The notes under the pieces are model-generated. The model did no database searches. It was not told the origin of the DNA and worked only from the letters and a program-made list of their open reading frames with translations. From Streptomyces sp. CB01373 (lineage in GTDB: Bacteria; Actinomycetota; Actinomycetes; Streptomycetales; Streptomycetaceae), in NCBI RefSeq assembly GCF_002803075.1, contig NZ_NNBK01000012.1, forward strand, positions 248,001 through 312,000: a stretch of 64,000 nucleotides of DNA, given 5' to 3'. Of this stretch, positions 37,406-46,959 are shown piece by piece; position 1 is the first letter of the stretch, and each line of letters begins with the position of its first letter. Both the position numbers and the translations under genes were made by a program.

Positions 37406-38236
37406 GTGAGGGCGATGCCCTCGCCTGGACCTCGGTGCCCGCCCGGGGAGCTACGAGCCCTCGCCCGCGAACCCCAGCTCCACAGCTCGACGGCCGCCGC
37501 AGGCCGCTACCACGACCGAGCGCTGCGATCCGGGAGGAGCAAGGCAACCGTTCCGGTGTGGACGCTGGCGACCAGTGACGTCCGGGTGCCCGCATTGGCC
37601 GGAGACGGGCCGATGATGGCTGAACGCTTGGCTGAACTGCGCAGTGTGCTGGCCGCCCTGGCCGACGAGCCGATCGCCACACTTGAGGTGCATCCGCTGC
37701 CCGACAAGCACGGCGCTGGGCGCCGCTGACCGCCGCCTTGCCCGGTGGCAGAGCGCACTCGACAAGCTGCCCGACGGCAAGGCCGTCGAGATCGGCACGC
37801 TGACCAAGTCGTTCCTCGGCGTCGACGACGATGGCGGCAGGTTCCGCACCCACCTCGAACTCGATGCCCTGGCCATTGCGCTGAAGCGGCGGGTCAACGT
37901 CCTGCAGGCCGTCGAGCATCCGCAGAGCGACCCTGGCAACCTGTTCGAGAGCTTCGTCCGCGCACTCAAGCGCGACCAGCAGCGCCTCGACGAACTGGAG
38001 TCGAGTATCGCCGGTGTCCTGGAACGCCTGTCGACGCTGGAGCTGGCACGCCCGAACGGTTTGCGACCCGTCTTCACGACCGGTGAAGTCGATCGCCTGA
38101 TGAGCGCGGCACACCGTATTCGCAAGCTGGCGACGGCGTCACGGTCAACAGCCGCACGACGGACGTGGCGATTGAGATTGCCCGCGACAAGGACGGTTCG
38201 GTGGTCGTGTTCCCCGCGCTGCCGGCGTCGGCGTAG
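37406..38236 (+). pseudogene. frameshifted hypothetical gene
   Basis: Three frames join into one coherent protein: ..PIATLEVHPLPDKHG in frame 1, then RLARWQSALDKLPDGKAVEI through LESSIAGVLERLSTLEL and FTTGEVDRLMSAAHRI in frame 2, then GDGVTVNSRTTDVAIEIARD ending at TAG 38236 in frame 3. Breaks lie near 37725 and 38135. The product type is unknown; the coiled central part looks like a structural or phage/plasmid protein. Confidence 0.65.
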
Positions 38237-38726
38237 ACGCGCTCGCACTCACTTGGTGAGTGGTGCGGGACTGCCCGAAACCTCGAACGCGGTTTCGGCA
38301 ACGCGAGCAGGACATGCCCGATGTCTGCGGAGAGGAGTGCGAGGCGCCGCATCCTCGCTTCCGTAGACTTCATCACGCGCAGATGTCGGCGTGACCTCCC
38401 GAATCCCGCGCCAGGACGCGTGCTGAGCGGCAGGAAATATACCGTTCTGATGGCCAGTCAGGAGTCGTATGCATAGGGTCACGCCATGGTGAGGCGGCAA
38501 ACACTGCGGGGGGTAACTTCTCGAAGAGGTCCTTGCCCGGCTGCTGAGGTCCATGGCTCCCCGTCGGCCCGCTGACGGCGCTGACTCTGCATGCGGCCAG
38601 GGGAGCGCGCAGTCGGCGACTTCCGGCCGAGCGCGAGGCCGACGCCCGCGCTGGCCCGGGGCCCCTTGCTCCAGTTTCCCCAAGGCCCCGCTCGCTCTCA
38701 CACGGAAGAAGCGGGGCGAACCGGCG
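38237..38726. other. 490-bp stretch without a supportable gene
   Basis: There is no coherent frame, ribosome site or known motif on either strand. It lies between a frameshifted gene and a truncated gene, and is probably eroded sequence. Confidence 0.5.
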
Positions 38727-39497
38727 TCAGTCGGTCGAGGAGTCGGGGACTCCCTGGCTCTGGCTGGGGATTCCGGTCTGCTCCGGGCTCTGGGCGGGTG
38801 CGGGGATCCGGTCCGTGGCGGAGAGGGCGGCGAAGACCTCGTCGAGGGTGGTCGCGTCGATGGCGCGGTCGAACCAGAGATCGAGGATCGGCATGTCCGT
38901 ACAGGTGGTGACGCGCTGTCGGGTTTCTTCCGTCATCGGGAAGCCACGGCGCTCCATCAGGCGCAGTAGTTGCTCGGCCTTTCCGGCCACGCGCCCTTCC
39001 TCGCGTCCTTCTTCCTGTCCTGCGAGGCGGGCGTCGCCCACGATGGTGCCTTGCCTGGGAGTGAAGAGGGTCTTCATCAGGTTCCTCCAGATCTCGCGGG
39101 CGTGCTTGCTGCCCAAGCCGTCCTCGATGAGTCCCGCCAAGTCGTCCCGCGCTTCACGGTCCGCGTCCTGAGCCAATGCCTCGCCCACCACCGTCAGTAT
39201 GCCCTCGATGTCCGGGTCGTTGCTGTGGATCCACAGGCAGAACGCGGCGAAGTCCAGGTCGGCCACCGCTTCCTGAACCTGGTTCGGACGTGGAACATTG
39301 CACGGCCCCAGTACATGAGGAACCGTCACCTGGGTCGGGCGCCCCACGCCGGTACTCAGAGGTCTGGCCGCCCATGCCGCCGTCGCCGTGTCCACGCACA
39401 GAACCAGCAGAACGACCTCGACCTTGTACCGGTCACGCAGGTAGGCGATGTAGTACGGCCCCGAGGTCTCCTTCTTCGGCCGGGGAGTGACCCGGCG
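38727..39497 (-). pseudogene. Rpn/PD-(D/E)XK-like Streptomyces family protein, 5' truncated
   Basis: The frame is open from an in-frame TGA (39500-39498) to 38727, but the product starts in the middle of a family I know in Streptomyces: SGPYYIAYLRDRYKVEVVLL, then VVGEALAQDADREARDDL, and a Glu/Gly-rich AGQEEGREEGRVAGKAEQLL hinge before the C-terminal helix. About 80 N-terminal residues, containing the likely nuclease core, are absent. A GTG at 39395 could start a 222-aa remnant. It abuts an integrase fragment in the opposite direction. Confidence 0.6.
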
Positions 39498-39500
39498 TCA

Positions 39501-39670
39501 CGCCGATCGTGGTCGAGCGCTTCTTGAACGAGTTGGAAAACGATGGGGTCGGTCGCGGAAACCAGGTGAACTTATTCCGCACCCTCAAGGCCATCCTGCG
39601 GGACGCGCGCATGATACGGAAGAATTCGTATAACCCCGATCGAACGTCATCGCATCATGCGGTTCTGCAA
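39501..39670 (+). pseudogene. site-specific recombinase (tyrosine integrase) fragment
   Basis: The frame encodes IVVERFLNELENDGVGRGNQ and VNLFRTLKAILRDARM, the core-binding (SAM-like) domain of phage-type integrases. Neither the N-terminal arm domain nor the catalytic R-H-R-Y domain is present. It is left from an integrative element that once used this region. Its AT-content is higher than its neighbours. Confidence 0.65.
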
Positions 39671-39747
39671 AGCTCAACAATGAGCAGACGGGCATCCTGG
39701 GAAAATCCTACTGTTCGTTTGATCTGCCGACTGGCGCATGAGCGAAC

Positions 39748-40566
39748 ATGAGTGACGAAAAAGACTGGGTGGCGGTGACTGATCTGCTGCTGGTCCGGGC
39801 GGAGCGCTTCCCGGACCGGGTGGCGATGAATGTCAACGGCACCGGAGGAATCACCTACTGGGAATGGCAGCGCCGCGTGAATCGCACGGCGAACGGCCTG
39901 CTGCGGGCCGGGGTGCGGCGCGGGGACGCCATCGCCCCGCTGTTCGGCGGGATGGACTGGATCGACTACGCCGTCGTCGCCTGCCTCGCCGTCCTCAGCG
40001 CGGGTGCCTGCGGGGTTCACCTGCATGAGAGCTACCCGCAGGCGGAGCTGGAGCGCCGGCTGGCCGAGGGCGGCGTCATCCACGGCGCGGCGCTGCGGCC
40101 GCCGCGCCGTGTGGGCGCGTGGGCGCGCGCACGGTCGCGGACCTCGACGGCGGCGACGAGACGCCGGTCGCGGTGGACCTCGCCCCTGGCGACATCGCCG
40201 ACATCCTCCACACCTCCGGCACGACCGGGCCTGCGAAGGGATTCACCAACCCGCACGGGAACGTCACCTTCGGCCGCGGCCCCGAGGGCCTGCGCCAGTT
40301 CGAGAAGCCGACCCCGATGCTCGCCCCGATGCCACTCGGCACCACGCCCAGCGCCAGGACGCTGGCGGTGGCCGTGAGGGAACCGGGGCGGACGCGGTCG
40401 TTGTCCTGCGGGACCCTCGGGCGCTGGACGAGCTGCAGGGCTTCCTGGCCGGGCGGCTCAAGTCGCACGCGCAGCCCGAGCGATTGCACGCCTGGCCGAG
40501 CCTGCCCAGCGGGGCGACCGGCAAGGTGGTCAAGGCCGTGATCAGGCAGCAACACGCCCTAGTGCT
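39748..40566 (+). pseudogene. adenylate-forming ligase (acyl-CoA synthetase-like), frameshifted and internally deleted
   Basis: Frame 1 reads DLLLVRAERFPDRVAMNV to GVHLHESYPQAELERRLAEG. Frame 2 continues with LAPGDIADILHTSGTTGPAKG, the AMP-binding loop. Frame 3 ends with LDELQGFLAGRLKSHAQPER and SGATGKVVKAVIRQ, the catalytic-lysine tail. The central 200 or so residues are missing. At least two frameshifts plus a deletion make it non-functional. Confidence 0.85.
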
Positions 40567-40628
40567 GTGGCCGGTGAACCTTTCCGGCCACAGCACCGGC
40601 TGAGGGGGCGGGTCCGCGGACCCGCCCC
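40562..40628. terminator. two adjacent perfect hairpins between convergent units
   Basis: The 13-bp arms GTGCTGTGGCCGG (40562-40574) and CCGGCCACAGCAC (40584-40596) pair perfectly. A second hairpin, GGGCGGGTCC/GGACCCGCCC, follows at 40606-40627. They sit between the ligase remnant and the 3' end of the MFS gene and are likely to end transcription from both sides. The first hairpin could instead be a relic of an IS end. Confidence 0.65.
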
Positions 40629-40652
40629 GCACCACCGTCTTCCCGGCGGCGG

Positions 40653-42182
40653 CTACTCCAGGTTCTCGGTCAGCGGGGCCGACGGCGAGCTGTCCGCCGA
40701 GAGCTCGGGCTCCGCGTCCGCGCCGGCGTCCATACCGGGCATCATCCCCGGCATGGGCGCGTCCGCGGCGGGCCGGATGAGGAGGACCACGAGGGCGAGC
40801 GCGACGACCGTGATCGCTACCGCGACCAGGAAACCGGCCGAGGCGCCCTTGGCCAGGACGTGCGCCTTGTCGCCCGTCGCCCCGCTCGTCGCCGCGCCGT
40901 ACACGGTGATGATGACCGCCAGGCTCAGCGAGCCGCCCATCTGCTGCGTCGCGTTGAGCAGGCCCGAAGCGGCCCCCGTGTCCTGCATCTCCACCCCGGA
41001 CACGCCGACCATGGTCATCGGCATGAACACCATGCCCGCCCCGATCCCGTACAGGAGCATGGGACCGAGCAGGTCGCCGAGGTAGGCGCTGTCGGCGGAG
41101 ATCGTCGACAGCCAGATGAGCGCGCCCGTGATCAAGAGCGTCCCCGCCACCAGCGGCAGGCGCTGCCCGATCTTGGGGATGAGCTGCATCATCACGCCGG
41201 AGACGACGATGATCGAGACGCTGAGCGGCAAGAAGGCCAGGCCGGTCTTGAGCGGGCTGTAGGCCAGCACGTTCTGAAAGAAGAGGGTCAGGAAGAAGAA
41301 CATCCCGATCAGGGAACCCATCATCGCCACGCCGAGGGCGTAGATGCCCGAGCGGTTGCGGCTGGCGAACAGGCGCAACGGGATGATCGGCTGCGGGGTG
41401 CGGCTCTCGATGAAGACGAAGGCCGCCAGCAGGACCACGGCCCCGACGAACGAGCCGACCGTGGTGGCATCCCGCCAGCCGCTGTCGGAGGCGTGGATGA
41501 AGCCGTACACGAGCAGGGCCACGCCCCCGGTGGAAGTGATCGCGCCGCCGAAGTCGAACCGGCCCTCGCTCCGCGGCGACTTGCCGATGAACAGCGGCGC
41601 GACCAGGGCCAGGGCGACGCCGATGGGCACGTTGACCAGCAGGACCCAGCGCCAGGAGACCCACTCGGTGAGCAACCCGCCTGCCACCAGGCCGATCGCG
41701 CCGCCCGCGCCCGACACGCCGGCGAACACCGCGAACGCCCGGTTGCGCTCCCGCTCGGTCGGGAAGCCGGTGGCGATCAGGGACAGCACCGTCGGGGCGA
41801 CGATGGCGGCCCCGGCGCCCTGAATGACGCGCATGCCCAGCAGCCATCCGGAGTTCTGGGCGAGGCCGCCGAGCAGGGACCCCAGCGTGAACAGCAAGAC
41901 CCCGCCGATGAAGGCCGGGCGGCGGCCGAGGAGGTCACCGACCCGGCCGCCGAGCAGTAACAGCCCGCCGAACGCGAGGGCGTAGGCGTTGACCACCCAT
42001 GACAGGTTCTGCGTGGAGAAACCCAGGGACGTCTGCATGCTGGGGAGCGCCACGTTCACGATGGTGGCGTCGAGGATTACCATGAGCTGGGCGATCGCGA
42101 TGACAACCAGCATGAGGCCAGTGCGATGCGCTAGCCGGGGCGGGCTCGCCGGGGCTGCGATTGCGTGGGTGCTAACAGCCAT
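40653..42182 (-). CDS. MFS drug transporter, EmrB/QacA (DHA2, 14-TM) type
   Basis: 509 aa with about 14 hydrophobic segments. DHA2 marks are ATIVNVALPSMQTSLGFS in TM1, LGRRPAFIGGVLLFTLGSL in motif A, and the antiporter motif C region VLSLIATGFPTERERNRAFAVFAGVSGAGGAIG. It uses the proton gradient to export toxic compounds. The upstream intergenic region contains two copies of an operator, and a TetR gene is divergent, so TetR repression with ligand release is expected. The final 30 residues are acidic and Met-rich. Confidence 0.92.
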   Translation of the reverse strand: MAVSTHAIAAPASPPRLAHRTGLMLVVIAIAQLMVILDATIVNVALPSMQTSLGFSTQNLSWVVNAYALAFGGLLLLGGRVGDLLGRRPAFIGGVLLFTLGSLLGGLAQNSGWLLGMRVIQGAGAAIVAPTVLSLIATGFPTERERNRAFAVFAGVSGAGGAIGLVAGGLLTEWVSWRWVLLVNVPIGVALALVAPLFIGKSPRSEGRFDFGGAITSTGGVALLVYGFIHASDSGWRDATTVGSFVGAVVLLAAFVFIESRTPQPIIPLRLFASRNRSGIYALGVAMMGSLIGMFFFLTLFFQNVLAYSPLKTGLAFLPLSVSIIVVSGVMMQLIPKIGQRLPLVAGTLLITGALIWLSTISADSAYLGDLLGPMLLYGIGAGMVFMPMTMVGVSGVEMQDTGAASGLLNATQQMGGSLSLAVIITVYGAATSGATGDKAHVLAKGASAGFLVAVAITVVALALVVLLIRPAADAPMPGMMPGMDAGADAEPELSADSSPSAPLTENLE

Positions 42183-42210
42183 TTGGTAGCCTTATCAGGG
42201 AAGATGTTGG

Positions 42211-42281
42211 GAACGTTAAGGAACGGTAGCGTTCACTGTTCGGCACTCTAGCAGTGGCAAGTAAGGAACGCAATCGTTCAC
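42211..42281. promoter_or_regulatory. twin TetR operators between MFS pump and regulator
   Basis: The palindromic 17-mers GGAACGGTAGCGTTCAC (42220-42236) and GGAACGCAATCGTTCAC (42265-42281) share GGAACGNNANCGTTCAC, with centres 45 bp apart. A half-site GAACGTT lies at 42211. One lies by each gene start, consistent with repression of both divergent genes. Confidence 0.85.
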
Positions 42282-42323
42282 CATGCGGTCGGCTGGGGGG
42301 GCCGTCCGGGAAGTGGGGATGCC

Positions 42324-42956
42324 GTGTCCGGAGTCGGATTGGCTGCCGACACCGCGGTCGGCGACCAGGACCCGCCGAGGAAGCCGGCGGCAAGCCGCCG
42401 GCGGGGCAAGGACCTGGAGCGTGCCATCTACTCGGCGGTGATCGCCCAGCTCGAGGCCGTCGGCTATGCCAGGCTGACCATGGATCGGGTGGCGGCCGAT
42501 GCCCGGACGGGCAAGGCGGCGCTCTACCGGCGCTGGCCCAGCAAGGCCGACCTCGTGGTCGACACGCTCGACTACGCCCTGCCCGCGCCCGAGGACGCGC
42601 CCGACAAGGGCAACGTCCGCGACGACCTGGTCGAGCACATGCGGCAGAAGGCGGAGGTCCTCAACTCCCCGGTCGGCCGCGCGGTGCAGAGCCTGCTGGC
42701 CGAGATCGACCGGGACCGGCCGCTGGTCCGCCTGGTGCAGGAGCGCGTCTTCCAGCCCCGGCAGAACGTCTTCCAGCTGATCCTGGAGCGCGGGGTGCAA
42801 CGCGGCGAGATCCGTCCCGGCCGGCTCAGCCCGTTGGTTGCTGAACTCGGGCCCGCCATGCTGGTGCAGCGCTTCCTCGGCGACTCGGCCCCGGTTCCCG
42901 ACGACTACCTGGTGGCCGTGGTGGACGAGCTGATCATGCCCATCATCCGCCAGTAG
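42324..42956 (+). CDS. TetR family regulator of the MFS pump
   Basis: 210 aa; HTH at about residues 45-75 (ARLTMDRVAADARTGKAALYRRW). The ligand domain has a late ELGPAMLVQRFLGDSAPVPDDY segment typical of TetR_C_16-like members. It is divergent from the MFS gene, with two operators between. The GTG at 42324 starts the frame. Its 3' end overlaps an antisense remnant by 14 bases. Confidence 0.88.
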   Translation: MSGVGLAADTAVGDQDPPRKPAASRRRGKDLERAIYSAVIAQLEAVGYARLTMDRVAADARTGKAALYRRWPSKADLVVDTLDYALPAPEDAPDKGNVRDDLVEHMRQKAEVLNSPVGRAVQSLLAEIDRDRPLVRLVQERVFQPRQNVFQLILERGVQRGEIRPGRLSPLVAELGPAMLVQRFLGDSAPVPDDYLVAVVDELIMPIIRQ

Positions 42957-43170
42957 CCGCCAGGACGAGGAGGTGTCGCCGGGGGGCGTAGGCCGCCGGT
43001 ACTTCCTCGATCGCGCGGCAGCAGCCATTGAGGGTGGACAGGGTGTCAGCGGGAAAGCCCGCCCGGTCCAGCGGCAGTACGCGGTACCCGGCCTGGGCGA
43101 AGAGCATGGCCGTGGGGGAGCCAGCGCAGCGCGCGCCCATGACGATGACGTCGAACTCCTCAATGGCCAC
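42943..43170 (-). pseudogene. FAD-dependent monooxygenase, N-terminal fragment
   Basis: The first 45 residues contain EEFDVIVMGARCAGSPTAML and YRVLPLDRAGFPADTLST, an FAD-binding GxGxxG-like start (here MGARCAG) of a monooxygenase/oxidoreductase. Then the sequence becomes unrelated and stops. Most of the enzyme is missing. Confidence 0.65.
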
Positions 43171-43293
43171 CTCACAGAGGGCGCAGTCGCGCCGGTCGGG
43201 GTGACCGCGCCCCGGACGCGCGGCCGATGGCCTTGACCGTACGCACCCGGCCGCGGGCCGGCAGCGCAGTATTGAGCGATTGCCGGCAGTCAG

Positions 43294-43404
43294 GTTCCGG
43301 CCGACGGCGCGATGGCCGCCGGAGCCGGGTTCCGTGAGCGCTGCCAGGTCACCGGCCTGCTCGAAGAGGACGGGCGCGTCGCCGGCGTCACCTTCACCCG
43401 GGCG
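43294..43404 (+). pseudogene. FAD-dependent monooxygenase, internal fragment in opposite orientation
   Basis: About 35 codons read DGAMAAGAGFRERCQVTG, LLEEDGRVAGVTFT, the segment that follows the N-terminal FAD motif in this family (EAGAEVREGFTV type). It is on the opposite strand from the N-terminal fragment 130 bp away, so an inversion has split one ancestral gene. Confidence 0.5.
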
Positions 43405-43443
43405 CCGCCCAGGCCGCCTGGGCGGCAGGATGCCGCCGCGCGG

Positions 43444-44019
43444 TCACGTGTGGATCTTCTCGTGGTTGGCCAGCATGCCGACGTACTTCTCGATGCGCCG
43501 GGCCCTGGTCTCGGGCTTCTTGGCGTCCTGCACCCGGTAGAGGATGGAGTAGCGATTCTGGCTGTCGAGGGTCTTGAAGAACTCCGCCGCGGCCGGGTTG
43601 GCCTCCAGCGCCCGCGCCAGGTCGTCCGGGACGGTGGCGGACTTCGCCCCCGCGTAGGCCGCTTCCCAGCGCCCGTCCCCCTTGGCCCGCTCGACCTCGG
43701 CGATCCCCGGCGGTTGCATCCGTCCCTGCTCGATGAGGGCGGCGACCTTCTCCCGGTTGACCTTGGACCACCGGCTGCGGGCCGACCGCGGCGTGAACCG
43801 CTGGAGCCAGTGGGCGTCGTCGAGCTTGCCTTTCTGGCCGTCGATCCACCCGTAGCACAATGCCACGTCGAGGGCCTGGGCGTACGTCAGAACGTCTTCG
43901 CCCGCGGCGTTATTCATAAGCTTCAGCCAGAACCCGCGGGACGCGGCATAATTGCGGGAAAGCCAATCCTGCAGCTCCGCCGCCGATGCGAATTCGATGA
44001 TCTCTTCGTCTCGGGACAT
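43444..44019 (-). CDS. YdeI/OmpD-associated family protein
   Basis: 191 aa. It matches the bacteriocin-protection YdeI family: ELQDWLSRNYAASRGFWLKL, CYGWIDGQKGKLDDAHWLQR, FTPRSARSRWSKVNREKV and YSILYRVQDAKKPETRARRI. Function is not firmly known; a link to antimicrobial peptide resistance is reported in enterobacteria. ATG 44019 has no strong ribosome site. Codon use is normal; this is one of the few intact genes in the decayed zone. Confidence 0.88.
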   Translation of the reverse strand: MSRDEEIIEFASAAELQDWLSRNYAASRGFWLKLMNNAAGEDVLTYAQALDVALCYGWIDGQKGKLDDAHWLQRFTPRSARSRWSKVNREKVAALIEQGRMQPPGIAEVERAKGDGRWEAAYAGAKSATVPDDLARALEANPAAAEFFKTLDSQNRYSILYRVQDAKKPETRARRIEKYVGMLANHEKIHT

Positions 44020-44133
44020 GGTGTTAGTCAAGCACAAGATGGCGGCCCGAGGAGGCGGACCTCGGGTACCGGCGGGGTTGGCCGAAATCGGTTGAAAACG
44101 GGCGCGCAATCGCGCAACGACGGCACGGACAAG

Positions 44134-44308
44134 CTTTTACGGAGTCACCTTCGACTGTCCGGACCCCGCCCGCCTGGCTGAGTTCTACAGGCAGCTGACC
44201 GGAATGACGGTCTCTTACAGCAGCGACGATTACGCCGACCTGTCGGGCGAGGGGTCGGCCATCGGCTTCCAGCGCGTTGCCGACTTCCGGGCGCCGAAGT
44301 GGCCCTGA
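44134..44308 (+). pseudogene. VOC/glyoxalase-like fragment
   Basis: The frame reads VTFDCPDPARLAEFYRQLTG, then YADLSGEGSAIGFQRVADFR, the first half of a VOC domain dioxygenase-like protein, and ends at a TGA right after APKWP. The second half is lost. Confidence 0.65.
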
Positions 44309-44309
44309 C

Positions 44310-44824
44310 CGCGGGTAGCTGATCCCGGTGCGGGCGGTGCAACTGCTCGGCGGGTACGCCACGATCGCCCACGCCGGGGCACCGCAGCGCCACCCCGGCC
44401 TCGGCAACCGGTACTACAGCCGCATCCCGCTGCGCCTGGAGCACTGACGTGCCCGGCGGTCAGCCCGTCGTCGCCGGCCCCGCGCCGCCGCCACGACCGG
44501 GCACGGCGGCGGGCCAGGGGATGCCCGGGAGCCGCGGGCGAGGCTCGCGGACGGGATGTCGGCGATGTCGTCAGGGCCCACGCCGGCCTCCAGCCGGCCG
44601 GTGCCGCCGGTGTGCAGGTCGGCCACGGTGGCGGTTCAGCCGTCGAAGTCCGGGAGCGGGCCCGACCCGGGTGCCCCGGCGCACGCCGCGCCCCGCAGGG
44701 CTTGCCCGACCGGGGTGGCCCGGCGCTGCCACCGGGCGTAGGTCAGGCCGTCGGCGCCCCTCGGCGTCGATCGCCACCCGGTCCGGCTGGACCTGCGCGC
44801 GCAGCCGCTGGATTCCGGTGCCAC
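44310..44824. other. 515 bp of gene debris
   Basis: There is no intact gene. At 44690-44825 the minus strand encodes, across a frameshift, RAQVQPDRVAIDAEG and ADGLTYARWQRRATPVGQAL, the N-terminal start of an adenylate-forming ligase related to the remnant at 39748. The rest is not recognisable. Confidence 0.5.
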
Positions 44825-44825
44825 T
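44690..44825 (-). pseudogene. adenylate-forming ligase, N-terminal fragment
   Basis: Residues QPDRVAIDAEGADGLTYARW align with the same region of the broken ligase at 39748 (FPDRVAMNVNGTGGITYWEW). It is cut within 45 residues and contains a frameshift. It points leftwards, away from the P450. Confidence 0.5.
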
Positions 44826-44840
44826 GCTCAATTCTGAGCG
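44825..44840 (+). promoter_or_regulatory. cluster dyad 1 (Crp/FNR-like operator) before P450 gene
   Basis: TGCTCAATTCTGAGCG, 117 bp before the P450 start. A TACCGT -10-like hexamer lies 33 bp (centre to centre) downstream, placing the dyad near -42, the class II activator position. The same motif recurs four times in the cluster. Confidence 0.7.
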
Positions 44841-44956
44841 CCGGGCGGCCACCGGCCCGGACTACCGTCGAAACGCACTCGGACGACCCGCAGTTGAGGC
44901 GAGGCGTTGGGTGAGTACTTCCTGTTCCAGTGGGAAAAGACGACGGGAGCGAGCTG

Positions 44957-46321
44957 ATGTCGGGTCGGTCGGATCAGGTTGTTGGTTCTGTGCCAGTCGC
45001 ATCCGGCAGCTTCCTGCTTGCCGGGCACAGGCCGGCCGTGGCGGTCCAGAGGCTGGCCTTCTTCGAGCGGGTTCGTGCCGAGGGACCCGTCCTGCGGCTG
45101 CGCATGGGCCGCATTCCCACCTTCCTCATCAACGACCACGCCATGGCCCGCGAAATACTCGGCGACGGCGGTGACACCTTCGCCCGGGGGCGGTTCTTCA
45201 GCAAGGTGCGCCCGCTGGTCGGCAACGGGCTCGGCAGCTCCGACGGCGCCTTCCACCTGCGCCAGCGCCGGATGGTCCAGCAGGCGTTCAGCCACGACCA
45301 CCCCGGGTACGACGTGGCCGCGCTGCAGGCCGGCATCAAAGCGCAGGTCGACACCTGGCAGCCCGGTACCGTCGTGGACATGGCCCGGGAGATGGACACC
45401 CTGGCCAACGCGCTGATCAACACCGCGCTGTTCTCCTCGGACAAGGTAGCCGGCGACGCCGACACCATCCGGGACACCATCGCCGACTTCATAGCCGGCG
45501 TCGGCATCCGCAGCGTGGTCCCCAGCGACCTGGTGGACAAGCTGCCCACCCCGGCCAACCGGCGCTTCATCCGGGCGCGGGACCGGCTCGAAGCGGCGCT
45601 GACCTCGATCATCAACCGGTACCTGACCGACCCCCACGACCACGGCGACATCCTGTCCAGCATGGTCGCCGCCCGGGACGCGGACGGCCAACCCATGAGC
45701 CCGGGCGAATTGCGCGATGAGGTGCTGTCCATGCTGATCGCCGGCGGCGACAGCTCCGGACATGCCCTGGGCTGGGCCTTCCACGAAATCGCCCAGCACC
45801 CCACGGCCGCCCAGCGACTGCGCGAGGAGTTCGCCCAGGTGCTGGACGGGCGGGACCCCACCATGGGCGACCTGCGCCGGCTGGTATACACCCGCCAGGT
45901 CATCAACGAGACCCTGCGGCTACGCAGCCCCGGCTGGATGGACATGCGGCGCACCACCCGACCGGTAAAGGTCGGCGGCTTCGCATTCCCCGCCGAGGCC
46001 GAACTGCTGACCAGCCTCACCGCCCTGCACCGCGACCCGGCCGTCTACTCCGATCCCACCACCTTCAACCCCGACCGGTGGTCACCAGGGCACCCCCAGC
46101 AGCCCCGTCGCGAGCTGTTCATGCCCTTCGGCGCGGGTACCCGTATGTGCGCCGGAGAATCGATGGCCAACTTGACGATGGCCTTCGCGCTGGCCACCGT
46201 GCTGCCCCGCTTCGAACTCCGGCCGGTACCCGGCCGCCCGGTCCGGGAGGTGTGCAAGGGCATCATGGGGGCCAGCGCACTCCCGATGACCGTGCACCCG
46301 GCACCGGAGGCCAAGGCATAA
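44957..46321 (+). CDS. cytochrome P450 (first of the cluster)
   Basis: 454 aa, soluble. The haem-thiolate Cys398 is in MPFGAGTRMCAGESMA, the ExxR pair is E318-R321 (ETLRLR), and the I-helix oxygen-binding segment is AGGDSSGH (262-269), which carries Asp-Ser in place of the common Glu-Thr. It needs ferredoxin partners not seen here, and hydroxylates or otherwise oxidises a cluster intermediate. The architecture (VxxxQRLAFFERV, WxD late) is closer to the CYP102/CYP4-like or terpene P450 groups than to the second P450. GGGAG precedes the ATG; an operator dyad lies upstream. Confidence 0.9.
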   Translation: MSGRSDQVVGSVPVASGSFLLAGHRPAVAVQRLAFFERVRAEGPVLRLRMGRIPTFLINDHAMAREILGDGGDTFARGRFFSKVRPLVGNGLGSSDGAFHLRQRRMVQQAFSHDHPGYDVAALQAGIKAQVDTWQPGTVVDMAREMDTLANALINTALFSSDKVAGDADTIRDTIADFIAGVGIRSVVPSDLVDKLPTPANRRFIRARDRLEAALTSIINRYLTDPHDHGDILSSMVAARDADGQPMSPGELRDEVLSMLIAGGDSSGHALGWAFHEIAQHPTAAQRLREEFAQVLDGRDPTMGDLRRLVYTRQVINETLRLRSPGWMDMRRTTRPVKVGGFAFPAEAELLTSLTALHRDPAVYSDPTTFNPDRWSPGHPQQPRRELFMPFGAGTRMCAGESMANLTMAFALATVLPRFELRPVPGRPVREVCKGIMGASALPMTVHPAPEAKA

Positions 46322-46429
46322 CCCGTACCCCGGCGAGGAACCGCCCCTGCGGAGCCTGACGGTGCTTGCTGCGATGTGACGGTGCGTGAGGGGTGCGGCG
46401 TCGGTCGTGCGGTGTGATGGGATTTTGCC

Positions 46430-46804
46430 GTGCCCGGGCTGGAGTCGATGACGCGTGACGAGCTGGTCGGGCTCGCCCCGTGGTCGAGCCGTCCAGCTCG
46501 GTGAGCCGGCGGTGGTGATCGCCCGTCGGGATGCGCAGATCGCGGCCATGGCCATGCAACTCGCCGACTGCATGGACACGTTCAAGCGGCAGGCCCGGGA
46601 ACTGGCGAAGCTTCAGCATCTGCACTTGCGCGACAGCTCCAACTCCTCGATGCCGCCCTCGAAGGACGACGCCCCGGGGAAGGTGCCGCCGGGTAAGGAG
46701 CGCCGGGCCAAGCCGGGCGGCCGCGGTAAGGGCAAGCAGAAGGGTGTGCCCGGGTCGGCGGGGCGTCAGGCCCATGTCCCGCAGCAGCGATTCCCCGGGC
46801 GTTG
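46430..46804 (+). pseudogene. IS66 family transposase, N-terminal fragment
   Basis: After a frameshifted start (PGLESMTRDELVGL) the frame reads VVIARRDAQIAAMAMQLADC and LRDSSNSSMPPSKDDAPGK, typical of the leucine-zipper and linker of IS66 TnpC. The catalytic DDE part is missing. Confidence 0.75.
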
Positions 46805-46959
46805 ACCCTGCGGGTTCGTCCTCCCGGGTCGGGGTGCCGCCCGGGCCGAGGCCGACAGCATGCGGGCGGCAGTGGCCGCCGGCTCGGCGGTCAGTAGCCC
46901 GGCTCCCAGCGATCGGGCCGCCGTAGGGGCCTGTCGAAGCAGCCGGGCACGCTCCACCG

